Shown here one piece after another: positions 1-9,610 of a stretch of 64,000 nt of DNA. Within the stretch, counting starts at the first letter, position 1. Every line of letters starts with the position of its first letter. The DNA lies in assembly GCA_026645575.1 (NCBI GenBank), contig JAPKMW010000016.1, forward strand, positions 78,406 through 142,405. Direction: 5' to 3'. Source of the DNA: Caldilineaceae bacterium. Lineage in GTDB: Bacteria; Chloroflexota; Anaerolineae; Caldilineales; Caldilineaceae. Under the pieces are notes generated by a model. The model was not told the DNA's origin, did not search any database, and saw only the letters and a list, made by a program, of their open reading frames with translations. A program made the position numbers and the translations under genes.

Positions 1-1
1 G

Positions 2-550
2 CTTTTATCACTGATCACCTTTTTTACCCAATATGCCACCCCAGTGCGTCCCGGTGTATTGATCAATGCCCCCAGCGGGCGCGGCGAACCGTGGTTGGAA
101 AATGCCAACGGGATTTTCAACCTGTTGCTGCCATCGCTGCTGGTGGTGGGAAGTACGCTCTTCTTGCTGCGGCGCTGGCGCTTACCGTTGGGAAGCTTCA
201 CCTTGCTCATTGGCGGCAACTATACCTTGATGTTCCTAATGGCAATGGACGATTCCTTTAAAGCGCCGTTGGCCTTTGGCGCCATGTTATTAGCTGCCGT
301 GATTGTCGATCTACTCTACCGCTGGTTGCAACCGTCCGATGCTAACAGCGTGGGCTTACGCTACTTCGCCTTCTTGGTTCCGTTCACGATGGTTGCACTC
401 TATCTTGCCAGCCTCTTGTTAACCCACGGTCTCTGGTGGCAGATTCATATGTGGGGTGGTGTGCCGGTTGTCTGTGGCGTTGCCGGTCTCTTTCTCAGCT
501 TTCTGACCAACCCGCCGGCTGTTACGCCTACACAAGGGGAGGTTGCATGA
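2..550 (+). CDS. Polytopic membrane protein, C-terminal part (cut by window start)
   Basis: The reading frame is open from the first bases of the window, so the true start lies upstream; 182 codons are visible. The product is very hydrophobic, with about five predicted membrane segments separated by short basic or polar loops, for example around the 'LLRRWRLPLG' and 'LLYRWLQP' stretches. No catalytic motif or family signature was recognised. The stop overlaps the ATG of the next small gene (ATGA), so the two are probably translationally coupled and may form one membrane complex. The function is unknown. Confidence 0.7.
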   Translation, partial: LLSLITFFTQYATPVRPGVLINAPSGRGEPWLENANGIFNLLLPSLLVVGSTLFLLRRWRLPLGSFTLLIGGNYTLMFLMAMDDSFKAPLAFGAMLLAAVIVDLLYRWLQPSDANSVGLRYFAFLVPFTMVALYLASLLLTHGLWWQIHMWGGVPVVCGVAGLFLSFLTNPPAVTPTQGEVA

Positions 551-729
551 ACCCTGGCAATAGCGGTCTGATGGCCTTTGTCCTCCATGCCGGTCCGGCG
601 ACAGCCGGTCATTGGTGGGCCGATTGGGGGACGCCGCTGTTGAGTGTGGTCATTGCCCTGCTGTTGGTCGCCATTGCGGTGATGACTTACCTGATCGAGA
701 AGCGGCGCTTGGCGCAGAAACAGTCATAG
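547..729 (+). CDS. Small single-helix membrane protein coupled to the upstream gene
   Basis: This 60-residue protein starts at an ATG that overlaps the upstream stop by four bases (ATGA), the usual sign of coupled translation. Residues about 1-27 are a short polar or aromatic segment (contains HWWADWG). One hydrophobic helix follows at about 28-50, then a basic tail (EKRRLAQKQ), which suggests N-out/C-in topology. It resembles accessory subunits of membrane complexes only in size and layout; no family was recognised. It is followed directly by a strong terminator. Confidence 0.6.
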   Translation: MNPGNSGLMAFVLHAGPATAGHWWADWGTPLLSVVIALLLVAIAVMTYLIEKRRLAQKQS

Positions 730-736
730 AAAGAAT

Positions 737-770
737 AGCGGGGCGAGATAAACGCCCCGCTGTTCTTTTT
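737..770 (+). terminator. Rho-independent terminator
   Basis: A 9-bp perfect GC-rich stem (AGCGGGGCG / CGCCCCGCT) with a 7-base loop is followed by a T-rich run. It lies between two convergent genes and directly terminates the plus-strand pair. Confidence 0.85.
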
Positions 771-786
771 GTTGATGATGACGATT

Positions 787-2898
787 CTACTTGCGAATTG
801 TCGGCAAGTAGAGTCGATGAGGGGCGCCCGTACCGCCTGGGGTGCTGACCACGGTAGGCGTTGCGGTTGGGGTACGCGTTACTGTCGGCCCCGGCGTGAT
901 GGCGCCGGTTGGTGTCGTCGTTGCTGTTGGCATAGGTGTCACTGTACCTGTGACTGATGGGGCCACAGTCGGCGTGGCCGTGACCGTGGCAGGCAGGGTG
1001 CCGGTTGGCGTGGGGGGTTCGGTGGCTGTCTCAGTCGCGGTTGGTATGGGGGAAGCCGTGCTGGTCGGCGTGGGTAACGGTAAGTCACCAACAGGCAGCG
1101 GTGCGCTAAAGGCCGAGGCGTTGGTCATTCCCTCGATGGCAATTGCCGTTACATGAGTGGAGCTCCAACCGCTGTTGTTGGTAAAGGTAAAACGACCATC
1201 GTTGCCGGCGGTAGCTTGCCCCAGATAGAATTGTCCCTGTGTGCCATTATCGCCAAAGAGTTCGACGGTGACGCCCCCTTTGGCCTGCCCAGTGACATTA
1301 TTGCCGGTAATCGTTTGTAGCACTGGGGCGCTCAATAGTTGGGTGCTGCCTTCAATGCCGCCAAGTTGGTTGCCAAAGATCAGATTTTGTGACCAACGGT
1401 TGTTGGTGGTGCTGGAACTGAGAACGCTGATGCCATAGCTCTTGTTGTTTTGGATCGTATTGTTCTGGAAGAAGTTCTGTTTTGACCCTTCGCTCAGGAA
1501 AACACCATGATCGCCGTTACCAAGGAGCGTGTTGCCGGTGAACTCATTTGCGTTCGATTTGCGCATATCGATCCCATCGCCCAAGTTTAGTTTGATGCTG
1601 TTGTTGAGGATGCGGTTTTGATTCGCCTCGCGCACAAAGATGCCGGCCTTGGTATTTTCCTCAATCCGGTTATCATGAATAAAATTTTGATCGCTGGCGG
1701 AGGCCACCCCCATCCCATCGATTGTCATACCCGTGTCGTTGTGATGGAAGTAGTTATTGCGAATCTCATTGTCGCCGGAGCCAAGGATACGCATCCCATA
1801 GCCCTCGTTGCCATACGCTTCATTGTTCTCAAAGAGGTTGTTGGAAGAGGAAACCTGGGGCTTGTCAATGCCGGCACCGCCGGGGTCGAGCATAAAGCCA
1901 TGCGCCAGGTTGGCGCCGGGGTCGCGATTGTTAAAGGATTTATTATTGCGAAAGATAAAGTTATTGCAGCCACGCGAGATGATAAACCCGTGGGCGCCGT
2001 TGTCGCGGGCGATGTTATCTTCAACCAGAATATGGTGTGAGTAATCATGTGGGTCAAAGCCATAGCGCACATTGCTATAAAATTCATTGCCACGGAAGAC
2101 CATGTTCTGCGCCTGATAGGTGTAGATGCCATAGTAGTTATGGTGAACCTTGCTGTTGATCATTTCACCGGTGACACGGGTGCGCAGTACATTGCCGCCG
2201 CCGTCATCATCACGCCAGGAGATGCCATAGCTTTCCCCGTCGGCTGATCCCAGATAGCCAATGTCGGCATTGTAGACTTTGAGCGTGGCGGCAAATTTTG
2301 CCAGAAGATAGGCGCGGCCATTGCTATAATTGCTGTCCGGGGCATTGGTGGCGGGGTCCCAGGATTGGATTTTAACGCCGTCAATTACGATTATGCCACT
2401 TTCCGTTTTGAGATAGACGAAGGTCTTATAACTAATAGCGGCAATGCTGTCGATCTCATCAACGGAACTGCTGGCGACACCTCCATTGCTATCACTACGT
2501 AAGCGCAATTCGTTGACGCCAGTTGCGGGTGAAAGGGTCAGGCTGACGCCTTCCCCAATCAACAAATTGCCATTCAATTGCCATTGATTATTGCCCAAAC
2601 TATCCAGACAGTTGACGTTCTTGTTTGCACCATCTACACAATTCCCATTCGTTGCACCGAGGCCCGCAACAATGTCCGCCAATGTGATGCCGGCGCCGAT
2701 GCCCTGAACCCAAATAGTATTTTGCTTTTTATTGTCCTTGATCAAGGTGTAAGTCGGGGTGACGTTCTGTCTACCAAGTGTGGCGTGGGCCGATGAGCCA
2801 GCCATCAGCAGGAGTATACTGATGAGCCAGAGACTATGCCAGAATTTACGTGCGTTTCGCGGTTGGATCTGCTTCCTTGGTTTGTTTCCGAGCAACAT
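787..2898 (-). CDS. Exported right-handed parallel beta-helix protein with Thr/Pro stalk
   Basis: This 703-residue protein has a Sec signal peptide (basic n-region, hydrophobic LISILLLMAG, cleavage near SSAHA at about residue 39). Residues about 190-510 are Asn/Gly-rich repeats of the 'N.(I/F)..N.....G' type, typical of parallel beta-helix (NosD/PbH1-like) folds. An Ig-like or carboxypeptidase-regulatory-like stretch precedes a Pro/Thr-rich linker at about 605-690. The chain ends with an aromatic-Leu-Pro motif (RLYLPTIRK). Related beta-helices bind or cleave polysaccharide, but no catalytic residues can be assigned here. The start overlaps the amidase 3' end by 53 nt, so a later non-ATG start cannot be excluded. 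It is probably cell-surface or secreted. Confidence 0.85.
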   Translation of the reverse strand: MLLGNKPRKQIQPRNARKFWHSLWLISILLLMAGSSAHATLGRQNVTPTYTLIKDNKKQNTIWVQGIGAGITLADIVAGLGATNGNCVDGANKNVNCLDSLGNNQWQLNGNLLIGEGVSLTLSPATGVNELRLRSDSNGGVASSSVDEIDSIAAISYKTFVYLKTESGIIVIDGVKIQSWDPATNAPDSNYSNGRAYLLAKFAATLKVYNADIGYLGSADGESYGISWRDDDGGGNVLRTRVTGEMINSKVHHNYYGIYTYQAQNMVFRGNEFYSNVRYGFDPHDYSHHILVEDNIARDNGAHGFIISRGCNNFIFRNNKSFNNRDPGANLAHGFMLDPGGAGIDKPQVSSSNNLFENNEAYGNEGYGMRILGSGDNEIRNNYFHHNDTGMTIDGMGVASASDQNFIHDNRIEENTKAGIFVREANQNRILNNSIKLNLGDGIDMRKSNANEFTGNTLLGNGDHGVFLSEGSKQNFFQNNTIQNNKSYGISVLSSSTTNNRWSQNLIFGNQLGGIEGSTQLLSAPVLQTITGNNVTGQAKGGVTVELFGDNGTQGQFYLGQATAGNDGRFTFTNNSGWSSTHVTAIAIEGMTNASAFSAPLPVGDLPLPTPTSTASPIPTATETATEPPTPTGTLPATVTATPTVAPSVTGTVTPMPTATTTPTGAITPGPTVTRTPTATPTVVSTPGGTGAPHRLYLPTIRK

Positions 2899-4168
2899 AG
2901 GGTTTGAATTCCTGTTCCAATAGGTGGGCTAGGGTGAGGGCAATATCTTCACGCCAGGGGTGGGCCACGATCTGGATGCCCAGCGGCAATCCAGCCGTAT
3001 TGGCCGCCACCGGCGTCACAACACAGGGGTAGCCGGTTAAGCTGAAGGGCGCGGTATAATCAAAGCGCCGTGCATCACGTTCATGGATCAGCGGTGCGGC
3101 CTGATGCGTAACCGGGCAGAGCAAGGCATCGTAAGGTCGCATAAATTGTAGCAGATGGGTGCGGAAACTGTCCCACATGGCATAAAATTCAACCACGGTC
3201 CGCCCCGGCGCTCCGGCCAGATCCTGCCAAAAAGCGTCAATTTCGCGTCCGGCGGCGACAAAATCCGTAGGGCGCGCCACTTCGACGGTGACACGCGCCC
3301 GTGCTAATGCCTGCGCCGCTGCGCCAACGGCATGGCAGATCTCATCGGTGACAGGCGAAAGCGGGTCAGCGGTAAAGTAGGCGACTTTGAGTTTTTCCGG
3401 TCGTACCGCTGCCGGATTGCGCCAGGGCATGGGAATAACGCCGCTGTCTTCATCGTCAACCCCAATCAACAGCGGCAGCAGCAACCCTAAATCTTCAACA
3501 TTCTGCGTCAAGACACCACTCTGGGAGCGCAGGTCACTGAGGCCGCCCGGTTGGTTATAGGCGCCGGTATTGGGAATGCGACCGGTTGTCGGTTTCAGGC
3601 TTGTCACACCGCAGTAATGCGCCGGCACACGCAACCCACCGCGCACATCGCTGCCCAGGCCAAAGGGGGAACCGCCAGCGGCAATCAGCGCCGCTTCGCC
3701 GCCACTGCTGCCGCCCGGTGTCCGGGTCAGGTCATGGGGGTTGAGGGTGCGGCCACAGATGGCATTTTCGGTGTCGCTGCCGCTGCCATTGGGGGGGCAA
3801 TTGGTCTTGCCCAACAGGATGGCGCCGGCAGCGCGCAGGCGGCTGACAACCGTGGCGTCGATGGTAGGAAAGCGCTGACGCAAGCGTTGGTCAAGTGGGC
3901 TGACTAGATTGGCTGTGGCAAAGACATCCTTCACGGTAAATGGCACGCCATGCAGCGGACCGCGAACAACGCCATTCGCCAGATCCTGATCCGCCTGGCG
4001 CGCTTGCGTTAACGCGTCCGGCGCCAGTTGAATGACGGCATTGATCTGCGGATTGACGGCGGCAATTTGCGCCAAATAGGTCGTAACGACTTCCTCGGCG
4101 GAACGTTCTTTTGTCCGAATGGCCTGCGCCAGATCGCGGACTGAGTGTAAAATAACATTGTTTCCCAT
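2846..4168 (-). CDS. Amidase-signature family protein with substituted nucleophile
   Basis: This 440-residue protein belongs to the amidase signature family (GatA/FAAH-like), whose members hydrolyse amides with a Lys/cis-Ser/Ser triad. The Lys is present (Lys80 in PFTVKD), as is the GGSSGG loop (Ser154). The nucleophile is expected 24 residues after Ser154, as in FAAH (Ser217 to Ser241), in a GGS(I/L)R motif. Here the sequence reads VRGGLR, with Gly178 at that place. The rest of the fold looks full length. It may therefore be an inactive homologue, a binding protein, or an enzyme using another residue. It lies upstream of the beta-helix gene on the same strand and overlaps it by 53 nt, so the two may be co-transcribed. 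Confidence 0.88.
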   Translation of the reverse strand: MGNNVILHSVRDLAQAIRTKERSAEEVVTTYLAQIAAVNPQINAVIQLAPDALTQARQADQDLANGVVRGPLHGVPFTVKDVFATANLVSPLDQRLRQRFPTIDATVVSRLRAAGAILLGKTNCPPNGSGSDTENAICGRTLNPHDLTRTPGGSSGGEAALIAAGGSPFGLGSDVRGGLRVPAHYCGVTSLKPTTGRIPNTGAYNQPGGLSDLRSQSGVLTQNVEDLGLLLPLLIGVDDEDSGVIPMPWRNPAAVRPEKLKVAYFTADPLSPVTDEICHAVGAAAQALARARVTVEVARPTDFVAAGREIDAFWQDLAGAPGRTVVEFYAMWDSFRTHLLQFMRPYDALLCPVTHQAAPLIHERDARRFDYTAPFSLTGYPCVVTPVAANTAGLPLGIQIVAHPWREDIALTLAHLLEQEFKPYVARKQTKEADPTAKRT

Positions 4169-4317
4169 AAATGGAGACTATAGCATAGAAGGGTAATTTA
4201 TGGAATTTTACGCTATGCTAACCGGGGTTCTATAAAAGCCTGCTTTCTTCTTGTGTTAAGGCATAAAGCTTTCTTGCAAACAAACAGCCGGGCGTTTGCA
4301 CAGCAGTCAAAAATCTT

Positions 4318-4376
4318 AACCGCAAAGACGGAAAGTGCGCGAAGATTTCCTTCGCGCACTTTCCGTCTTTGCGGTT
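4318..4376. repeat. 26-bp perfect intergenic inverted repeat
   Basis: Two perfect 26-nt arms (4318-4343 and 4351-4376) surround a 7-nt loop between two minus-strand genes. The arm contains a CGCAAAGACGG-type core, similar to the imperfect repeat at 31254-31320. It is much longer than a normal terminator stem and lacks a clear T-run. It could act as terminator, mRNA stabiliser or a REP/MITE-like element. Confidence 0.85.
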
Positions 4377-4389
4377 AGAAATTGCTATT

Positions 4390-7300
4390 CTATTGACCGA
4401 ATGTATCGTCAAGCTTGATCAGCGCGTTTTTGCTGCGCAAGCCGACGAAGACAACATTGGTGCGTGTATTGACGGCCACGGAGAAGGGGTCAGCGCCCAC
4501 CACTGTTGTCGCAAGCACAGTTTCGCTGTTGCCGTTAATCACCGTAAGCGTACCTGCGGCTGTGTTTGCATTGAAAAGTCGGCCCGTTGTTGGATTGAAA
4601 ACCAACCCAGCGCCGCCGACCTCAGGAGCGGTCACTGCGCCACCGTCCCCCACCGGAATGGTGCGTTCACGGCCCCACAGCGCATTGGTTTCCGGCTTCC
4701 AACTATCGACAAACCACTTACCGGCGCCATCGGCATAGACTACATAGAGGCGATTACGGGCAGCGTTGTAGGCCATCTCAAAGGGGGTTGTCCCTTCCGG
4801 CGTCAAGGTGACGCTTTTGCTCTGCCAGGCGCTGTTGACCTGTCGGATTTCGGCCAGATGGCGCGAATCGCGGTGGCTGACAAAGATGCGATTGTTGCCT
4901 GGATCGGCGGCAATGCCAAAGGGACCGGAGCCGCCCGACGACAACTCTTGTGTCCGCGCCACTCCTTGAATCACGGCGACGCGACTACCATCGCGTACGG
5001 TGACAAAGACGGTGTCCAACGCTGGCAGGATCTCCATCAGCGCCGGGTTGCCGCCGACAGCGACCTTGCCCAGCAGTTGTAGCGAGGTCGCATTGTAGAT
5101 CCAAACATCGCCGCTGCCATAGTTGCTGACATAGACGCGGTTGGTGGTTTCGTTGATGACAACGCCCCAGGGCTGATCACCGGTGGCGGTTTGCGAAAGG
5201 ACTTGGCTCGTCTGCACATCGACCACCACCAGGCGATCATTGTCGCGGCTGGTGATGTAGAGCAGATTACGTCCCTCATGCACTGCGATGCCTTTCAGAT
5301 GATCCACCCCAGGCAACGGACAACCATTGGGCGGCGGACAAGGGGTCGGCGGTGGGGGGGGTACAATGATGAGCGGCAGGAAGTAGATATGGACAAAAAC
5401 CGTTGCCTGATCCTGGTCGGTCACCACATTGTTGGCCGGGTCACGACCCGTGACGACAGCGGTATTGGTAGTCGTCTGGATAATAACGGCGGAACAGGTG
5501 TAGAGCCACTGTTCGGTCAGGTCGAGAATGCTATCGCCGTTGGTGTCGCCACGGACAAAGGTGACGGGGCTGCACTTGTCATCGACCAGCGTGATCTGGC
5601 GCAGCGGCACGTCACCGTTATTGGTGACGGTGTAGGTGTAGACGACCGTCTCGCCGCGGTTCACCACTGTGCGCGACGGCGTTTTGACCAGCCCAATTTC
5701 GGCGCGTGCCAGGCCAAAGTAGTGGCTTGGATCTTGGGCCGTAACGACATCGCCATCCGGGCCGACGCCACGCACGGTGCCGATGTTGCTATATTGACCG
5801 GTAATGGCAATGCCGGTGGCGCGATAGAGCCAGCTTTCGCTCTGCTCCAAAATGCTGTTGTTGTTGGCGTCACCACTGACATAGACCGGTGTCACGCCAG
5901 CGACGTTGTCAGTGACACTGATATTCGTGGCGGTGACAGGGCCGGTGTTGCGCACAATATAGGTCCAAGTAACCGGCGCGCCCACACGAATGGTTGGCCC
6001 TGGCGGGGTGTTGGCATCCTCGCCATTGGTCAACTTTTGAATAGTCAGGATCGGGTCGAGATCGATGGGTGTCTCCACCTCGGCCTGCTTCTCTTCATCG
6101 TTGGCGGTGACAATCGCCACGTTGCGGATGCGGGTGACGCCGGGTGCAATCGGGTTATCAATCAGCGCTTGGAAGGTGACGGTGAAGACGCCACGTACCG
6201 GCAATGTCCCCAGGTTCACGCCCCCCTCGTCAAGCGGGAAAGGGGTGCCGGTGGCTTTGTCGGCCAAGGGGGCAACGCTGCCATTGTTGTTAAAGACCGT
6301 GGTGTTGAGAACATAGGTGGTGTGGAGCGGCACATCATCGCGCAGGATGACATTGTCCAGCGGCACACGCGCCGTATTGCGGATGACAATGGTATAGAGT
6401 AAGGTGTCACCGGGACTGGCGTTGCCGTCGCTATCCCGATCCGCAAAGAGATCGGCGGCTTTGCCCACGGCGAACGAAGCGGCAGGTGGCGCCGTGGTGC
6501 CTAAATCCAGCCCCGGTTCACTGGCTGAGGCGCGCGTTGGGTCTTGGCCCCACGCTGCCGCCAGCTTAACATTGAGAACCGCGCTGGGATCGAGGTTGCA
6601 GACATAGAGAATCATGCCGGTCTGGTCGCCATCGCTGTCAAAGACGCGCGCCGATTGGAATTGGTTGAGGTTCAACAACTGGTCATAGCGCAAGCCTTGG
6701 CTGTCGGTCAGGGGGCCGGCATTGTCACCATCATAATCGACACAGATCGGCACTGGCCCCGTGACGCCATTGGTAAAGACCGGCATCACCCAGACCGGGC
6801 TGCCGTTTTCGTTGGGGTTGACATTGCTCAATGGGTTGCGCCCGGCGCCCCACCCCACCAGAATCTGCGAGGTCAACATGCGCTGCGGCACGAGGGTAAA
6901 GCCCCAGTCGGCTTTGGCATTCGAGTTGGCCGGTTCGTCAGAGTCAACCGCCGTCACGGCGAGAAACGGCGTGTTGTTGGCCGTAAAGAAGTGCGACCCC
7001 GAATTGTTGGGAACAACAACCTGATTCGTGCTGCGGGGCGCAACATTGATGGCAGGTTGGGCGCCAGCAGCGGTTTCCCACTGAACGGCAAGGGGGCTGC
7101 TGGTGGGGTTATAGAGGAAGACCGTAGTCCCATCGCCGGCTGGTGTGCCAACCGGATTATAATAGCTGCTGCTCCAGCGTTCGGTAGGATAGAGGGTGTA
7201 CCAACGCGCTTCGTAGTTATCGCAGATGTCGCCGGTCATCATGTAGACTTGCACTGGCCCGCTGGCGGCAATTTTGGTGCCGACACTGATGGTGCCGAGG

Positions 7301-8094
7301 GCGCTCTTGGTAATATGATAGCTCTGCCCCTGGTTCAGAACAGTAAAGCCATCCAGCGCACCGTCGCCATTAAAATCGACGGTTACGGTTGTGTTGTTGG
7401 TGGCGGCCATGACGACGACGGAGCTATATTCAAAAAGCTGGTTGTAATTGAGATTTTCACCAACAGGCGTCTCAAAAGTAGCCCCCCAACTATTGGTGTC
7501 GTATACTTCTACGGCATCAGCCAGAAGGGTGCTGGAGCCGGTCGCCCAACCGGCGCGCGTCACGGCGATCAAGTTGCTCGATGAAATGCGGTCACCGCCG
7601 TCAAAGTCGATGACAGTGCGCAACGTATTGATGTCAACCGGGTTATTGAGAACAATGACCGTATCAGGCTTGATCAAATCACTAGGCACGCTGGGGGGTG
7701 CGCCATTCGCTGGATTCCCGTCGCCCCAAATTTGGGTAGTTGCCTGCTGCGGGCGGGTCACGTCGATCTCAAAGCCATCCTCCCAATGGTCATAGTAGAG
7801 GATCGTGTTATCCGAGATGACCGAGACGGAAATGTAGGTATGGATGGGGTTGGCGACATTTTCCCCAAAGACGGGACAACTCTGGTTGCTCGGATAGATC
7901 GATTTGAGGGCATGATAAATCTGATCTTCCGGCAAGGGTACATAAAAGTGCTGGACGGGCGGTGGTGGACTGGCGGCGAAGAGTGTGCGATGAAAACAGA
8001 ATAGTAGTAACACGGTTAGTAGCACAATGACAAGGGCGCGTAGGGCGACTGTCATTGCGGCGTTTGGCCGGTGACCGATGCCAACTTGGCTCAT
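4390..8094 (-). CDS. Large exported protein: IgGFc-binding-like region, DUF11 repeats, YVTN beta-propeller
   Basis: This 1234-residue protein starts with a hydrophobic signal (ALVIVLLTVLLLF) ending near AAS at about residue 42. Residues about 45-530 resemble the IgGFc-binding/adhesin N-terminal type (YYDHWEDGFE, VTRAGWATG). Three DUF11-type beta-sandwich repeats follow at about 555-890, each with a 'Y(T/I)(V/Y)..NTG' type core. An aromatic-Leu-Pro stretch (IYFLPLII) and a Pro-rich linker at about 898-925 come next. Residues about 930-1234 are YVTN/NHL-like beta-propeller blades (NRVYVSNYGSGDV). The architecture suggests a long extracellular rod with a propeller head, possibly an adhesin or scaffold. 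No enzyme motif was seen. It is followed by a 26-bp hairpin. Confidence 0.87.
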   Translation of the reverse strand: MSQVGIGHRPNAAMTVALRALVIVLLTVLLLFCFHRTLFAASPPPPVQHFYVPLPEDQIYHALKSIYPSNQSCPVFGENVANPIHTYISVSVISDNTILYYDHWEDGFEIDVTRPQQATTQIWGDGNPANGAPPSVPSDLIKPDTVIVLNNPVDINTLRTVIDFDGGDRISSSNLIAVTRAGWATGSSTLLADAVEVYDTNSWGATFETPVGENLNYNQLFEYSSVVVMAATNNTTVTVDFNGDGALDGFTVLNQGQSYHITKSALGTISVGTKIAASGPVQVYMMTGDICDNYEARWYTLYPTERWSSSYYNPVGTPAGDGTTVFLYNPTSSPLAVQWETAAGAQPAINVAPRSTNQVVVPNNSGSHFFTANNTPFLAVTAVDSDEPANSNAKADWGFTLVPQRMLTSQILVGWGAGRNPLSNVNPNENGSPVWVMPVFTNGVTGPVPICVDYDGDNAGPLTDSQGLRYDQLLNLNQFQSARVFDSDGDQTGMILYVCNLDPSAVLNVKLAAAWGQDPTRASASEPGLDLGTTAPPAASFAVGKAADLFADRDSDGNASPGDTLLYTIVIRNTARVPLDNVILRDDVPLHTTYVLNTTVFNNNGSVAPLADKATGTPFPLDEGGVNLGTLPVRGVFTVTFQALIDNPIAPGVTRIRNVAIVTANDEEKQAEVETPIDLDPILTIQKLTNGEDANTPPGPTIRVGAPVTWTYIVRNTGPVTATNISVTDNVAGVTPVYVSGDANNNSILEQSESWLYRATGIAITGQYSNIGTVRGVGPDGDVVTAQDPSHYFGLARAEIGLVKTPSRTVVNRGETVVYTYTVTNNGDVPLRQITLVDDKCSPVTFVRGDTNGDSILDLTEQWLYTCSAVIIQTTTNTAVVTGRDPANNVVTDQDQATVFVHIYFLPLIIVPPPPPTPCPPPNGCPLPGVDHLKGIAVHEGRNLLYITSRDNDRLVVVDVQTSQVLSQTATGDQPWGVVINETTNRVYVSNYGSGDVWIYNATSLQLLGKVAVGGNPALMEILPALDTVFVTVRDGSRVAVIQGVARTQELSSGGSGPFGIAADPGNNRIFVSHRDSRHLAEIRQVNSAWQSKSVTLTPEGTTPFEMAYNAARNRLYVVYADGAGKWFVDSWKPETNALWGRERTIPVGDGGAVTAPEVGGAGLVFNPTTGRLFNANTAAGTLTVINGNSETVLATTVVGADPFSVAVNTRTNVVFVGLRSKNALIKLDDTFGQ

Positions 8095-8260
8095 AACAAC
8101 ACCTTCCTATGTTCAGGTTGACGTGTGCTTGCTTCTTCGTTTATTGTATAGTGAAACCGTCAAAGATTTGCTTGCGCTTTGGTAACGATCATGACGGATA
8201 TAGCAATAAATAGACGCGCTGAATTATGTTGGATTGACTGATCACAGCAGGAGGAATAGG

Positions 8261-9049
8261 ATGCTTACCCAGGAACAGATCAACTTTTATCATGAACAGG
8301 GCTATTTGCGCATTCCCCAAGTCTTTACGCCGGCGGAAACCGATGAGTTAGCCAACGAACTGGATCGACTGGTCCAGGATTGGGCGATCACCAGCCCCGG
8401 CTGGACTGGCCCCTGGCGCCAGGCGTATATGGACCCAGAGACGGAGAAGAAGGTCAAGTTGACAGCCATGCACGATCTTCATTTCTATTCGGCGGCCTGG
8501 TGTCGCGCCGTGACCAATCCGCGCCTGGCCGAAGCAATTAGCGACTTGATTGGCCCCAATGTCGAATTACACCACTCGACCATGCACATCAAGCCACCGC
8601 AGTCCGGTCATCCCTTCCCCATGCACCAGGATCAGCCCTTCTATGAACACACCAATGACAGCTATGTCGATGTGCTGGTGCACCTGGATGACACCTTCCA
8701 CGAGAATGGCGAGATTCGCTTCCTGGCCGGTTCGCATAAGCTGGGCGCGTTGAAACACATCACCCAAACCGAGGCCGGCCCTTGCTCGCCCCACCTGCCG
8801 ACCGATCTGTACAAATTAGAGGAGACGGTGCCAGTTTCTGCCAAGCGTGGGGATGTGGTGGTCTTTAACATCAACACGATTCATGGCTCCTACATCAACA
8901 CGACCAAGCAGCCGCGGCGCATGGTGCGCGTCGGCTATCGCGACCCGCAGAATGCCCAGACGCGCGGCCAGAGTTTTGGTCGACCAGGGTTGGTGGTGAA
9001 GGGCTATCGCGAACGGGGGGAAGGACAGCCACTGTTTAAGCAGGATTAA
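8261..9049 (+). CDS. Phytanoyl-CoA dioxygenase (PhyH) family protein
   Basis: This 262-residue Fe(II)/2-oxoglutarate dioxygenase has a His-x-Asp iron motif at His122/Asp124 (MHQDQPF), a distal iron ligand at His208 (NTIHGS) and a basic segment (QPRRMVR) that should hold the 2-oxoglutarate carboxylate. Family members hydroxylate diverse substrates, from phytanoyl-CoA to small secondary metabolites; the substrate here cannot be inferred. The start was set at 8261 because GGAGGA lies 6-10 nt upstream. It stands alone between a divergent exported-protein gene and a convergent remnant, with a hairpin terminator downstream. Confidence 0.9.
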   Translation: MLTQEQINFYHEQGYLRIPQVFTPAETDELANELDRLVQDWAITSPGWTGPWRQAYMDPETEKKVKLTAMHDLHFYSAAWCRAVTNPRLAEAISDLIGPNVELHHSTMHIKPPQSGHPFPMHQDQPFYEHTNDSYVDVLVHLDDTFHENGEIRFLAGSHKLGALKHITQTEAGPCSPHLPTDLYKLEETVPVSAKRGDVVVFNINTIHGSYINTTKQPRRMVRVGYRDPQNAQTRGQSFGRPGLVVKGYRERGEGQPLFKQD

Positions 9050-9067
9050 AGCGGTAACGACGAAGGT

Positions 9068-9099
9068 TGTTGCACAGGATTAACCAATCCTGTGCAACA
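9068..9099. terminator. Bidirectional hairpin between convergent genes
   Basis: A 14-bp perfect stem (9068-9081 and 9086-9099) with a 4-nt AACC loop lies just after the PhyH stop and before the 3' end of the convergent remnant. A short T-rich stretch follows on the plus strand. Confidence 0.75.
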
Positions 9100-9104
9100 C
9101 ACCC

Positions 9105-9449
9105 TTATTTTTCAACTGGTATTACTAAATCATCTACCCGCTTGATAGTCAGAATCTGTTGGGCGAGGGCCGTTAATGCTGCTTCGTCGGTAATGGTGTT
9201 GATACGCTCGACGAGGGTGGCCGGCACTTCGCCAAACATCAAGGTAAGGAGGCGCAATAGCATTTTTCGTTCACCTTCAGTGCGTAGACGTTCGCTCCAA
9301 GTCATTTCTACATCGGCTAACTTTTGCATAATCTCCTCCCGTGGATCAAACAACTCGCCGGTTGGGGCGTAGGTGTTCATAAATTCCACCAAGAAAAATT
9401 TATCACCTTCTGACAAATCACTTTCGACAGCCTTTTGTAGGGCTATCAA
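9105..9449 (-). pseudogene. C-terminal remnant of an Rpn/PD-(D/E)XK-type transposase-like nuclease
   Basis: The 114 or so residues match the C-terminal helical region typical of Rpn/DUF4351-like proteins: a PTGELFDPREE segment followed by a Trp-Ser-Glu, Arg-rich helix. The N-terminal nuclease domain is absent. The frame opens after a stop at about 9470 and has only TTG or ATT as possible starts, so this is probably a decayed 3' fragment. A genuine small protein cannot be ruled out. Family assignment is by eye. Confidence 0.5.
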
Positions 9450-9610
9450 TTTAGATCGAATAACTTCATTCTAGCACAAAAGTCAATCATTTCTCATCCG
9501 GCAGTCGAATCAAATTTAGCTGCTTTTGATCGGTGCTTGTGATATACTGTCTCTATTGCTTTGCGATTTTTGAGTCTTTGTCTGTTCAATTGCTCTGGAA
9601 AGTTTACCAC

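Noticed and set aside
4369..7584. Long plus-strand open frames (237, 403 and 346 codons) opposite the 1234-residue exported protein
   Set aside because: They are antisense to a gene with a clear signal peptide and domain order, lack ribosome sites and have repetitive, low-information sequence typical of shadow frames.
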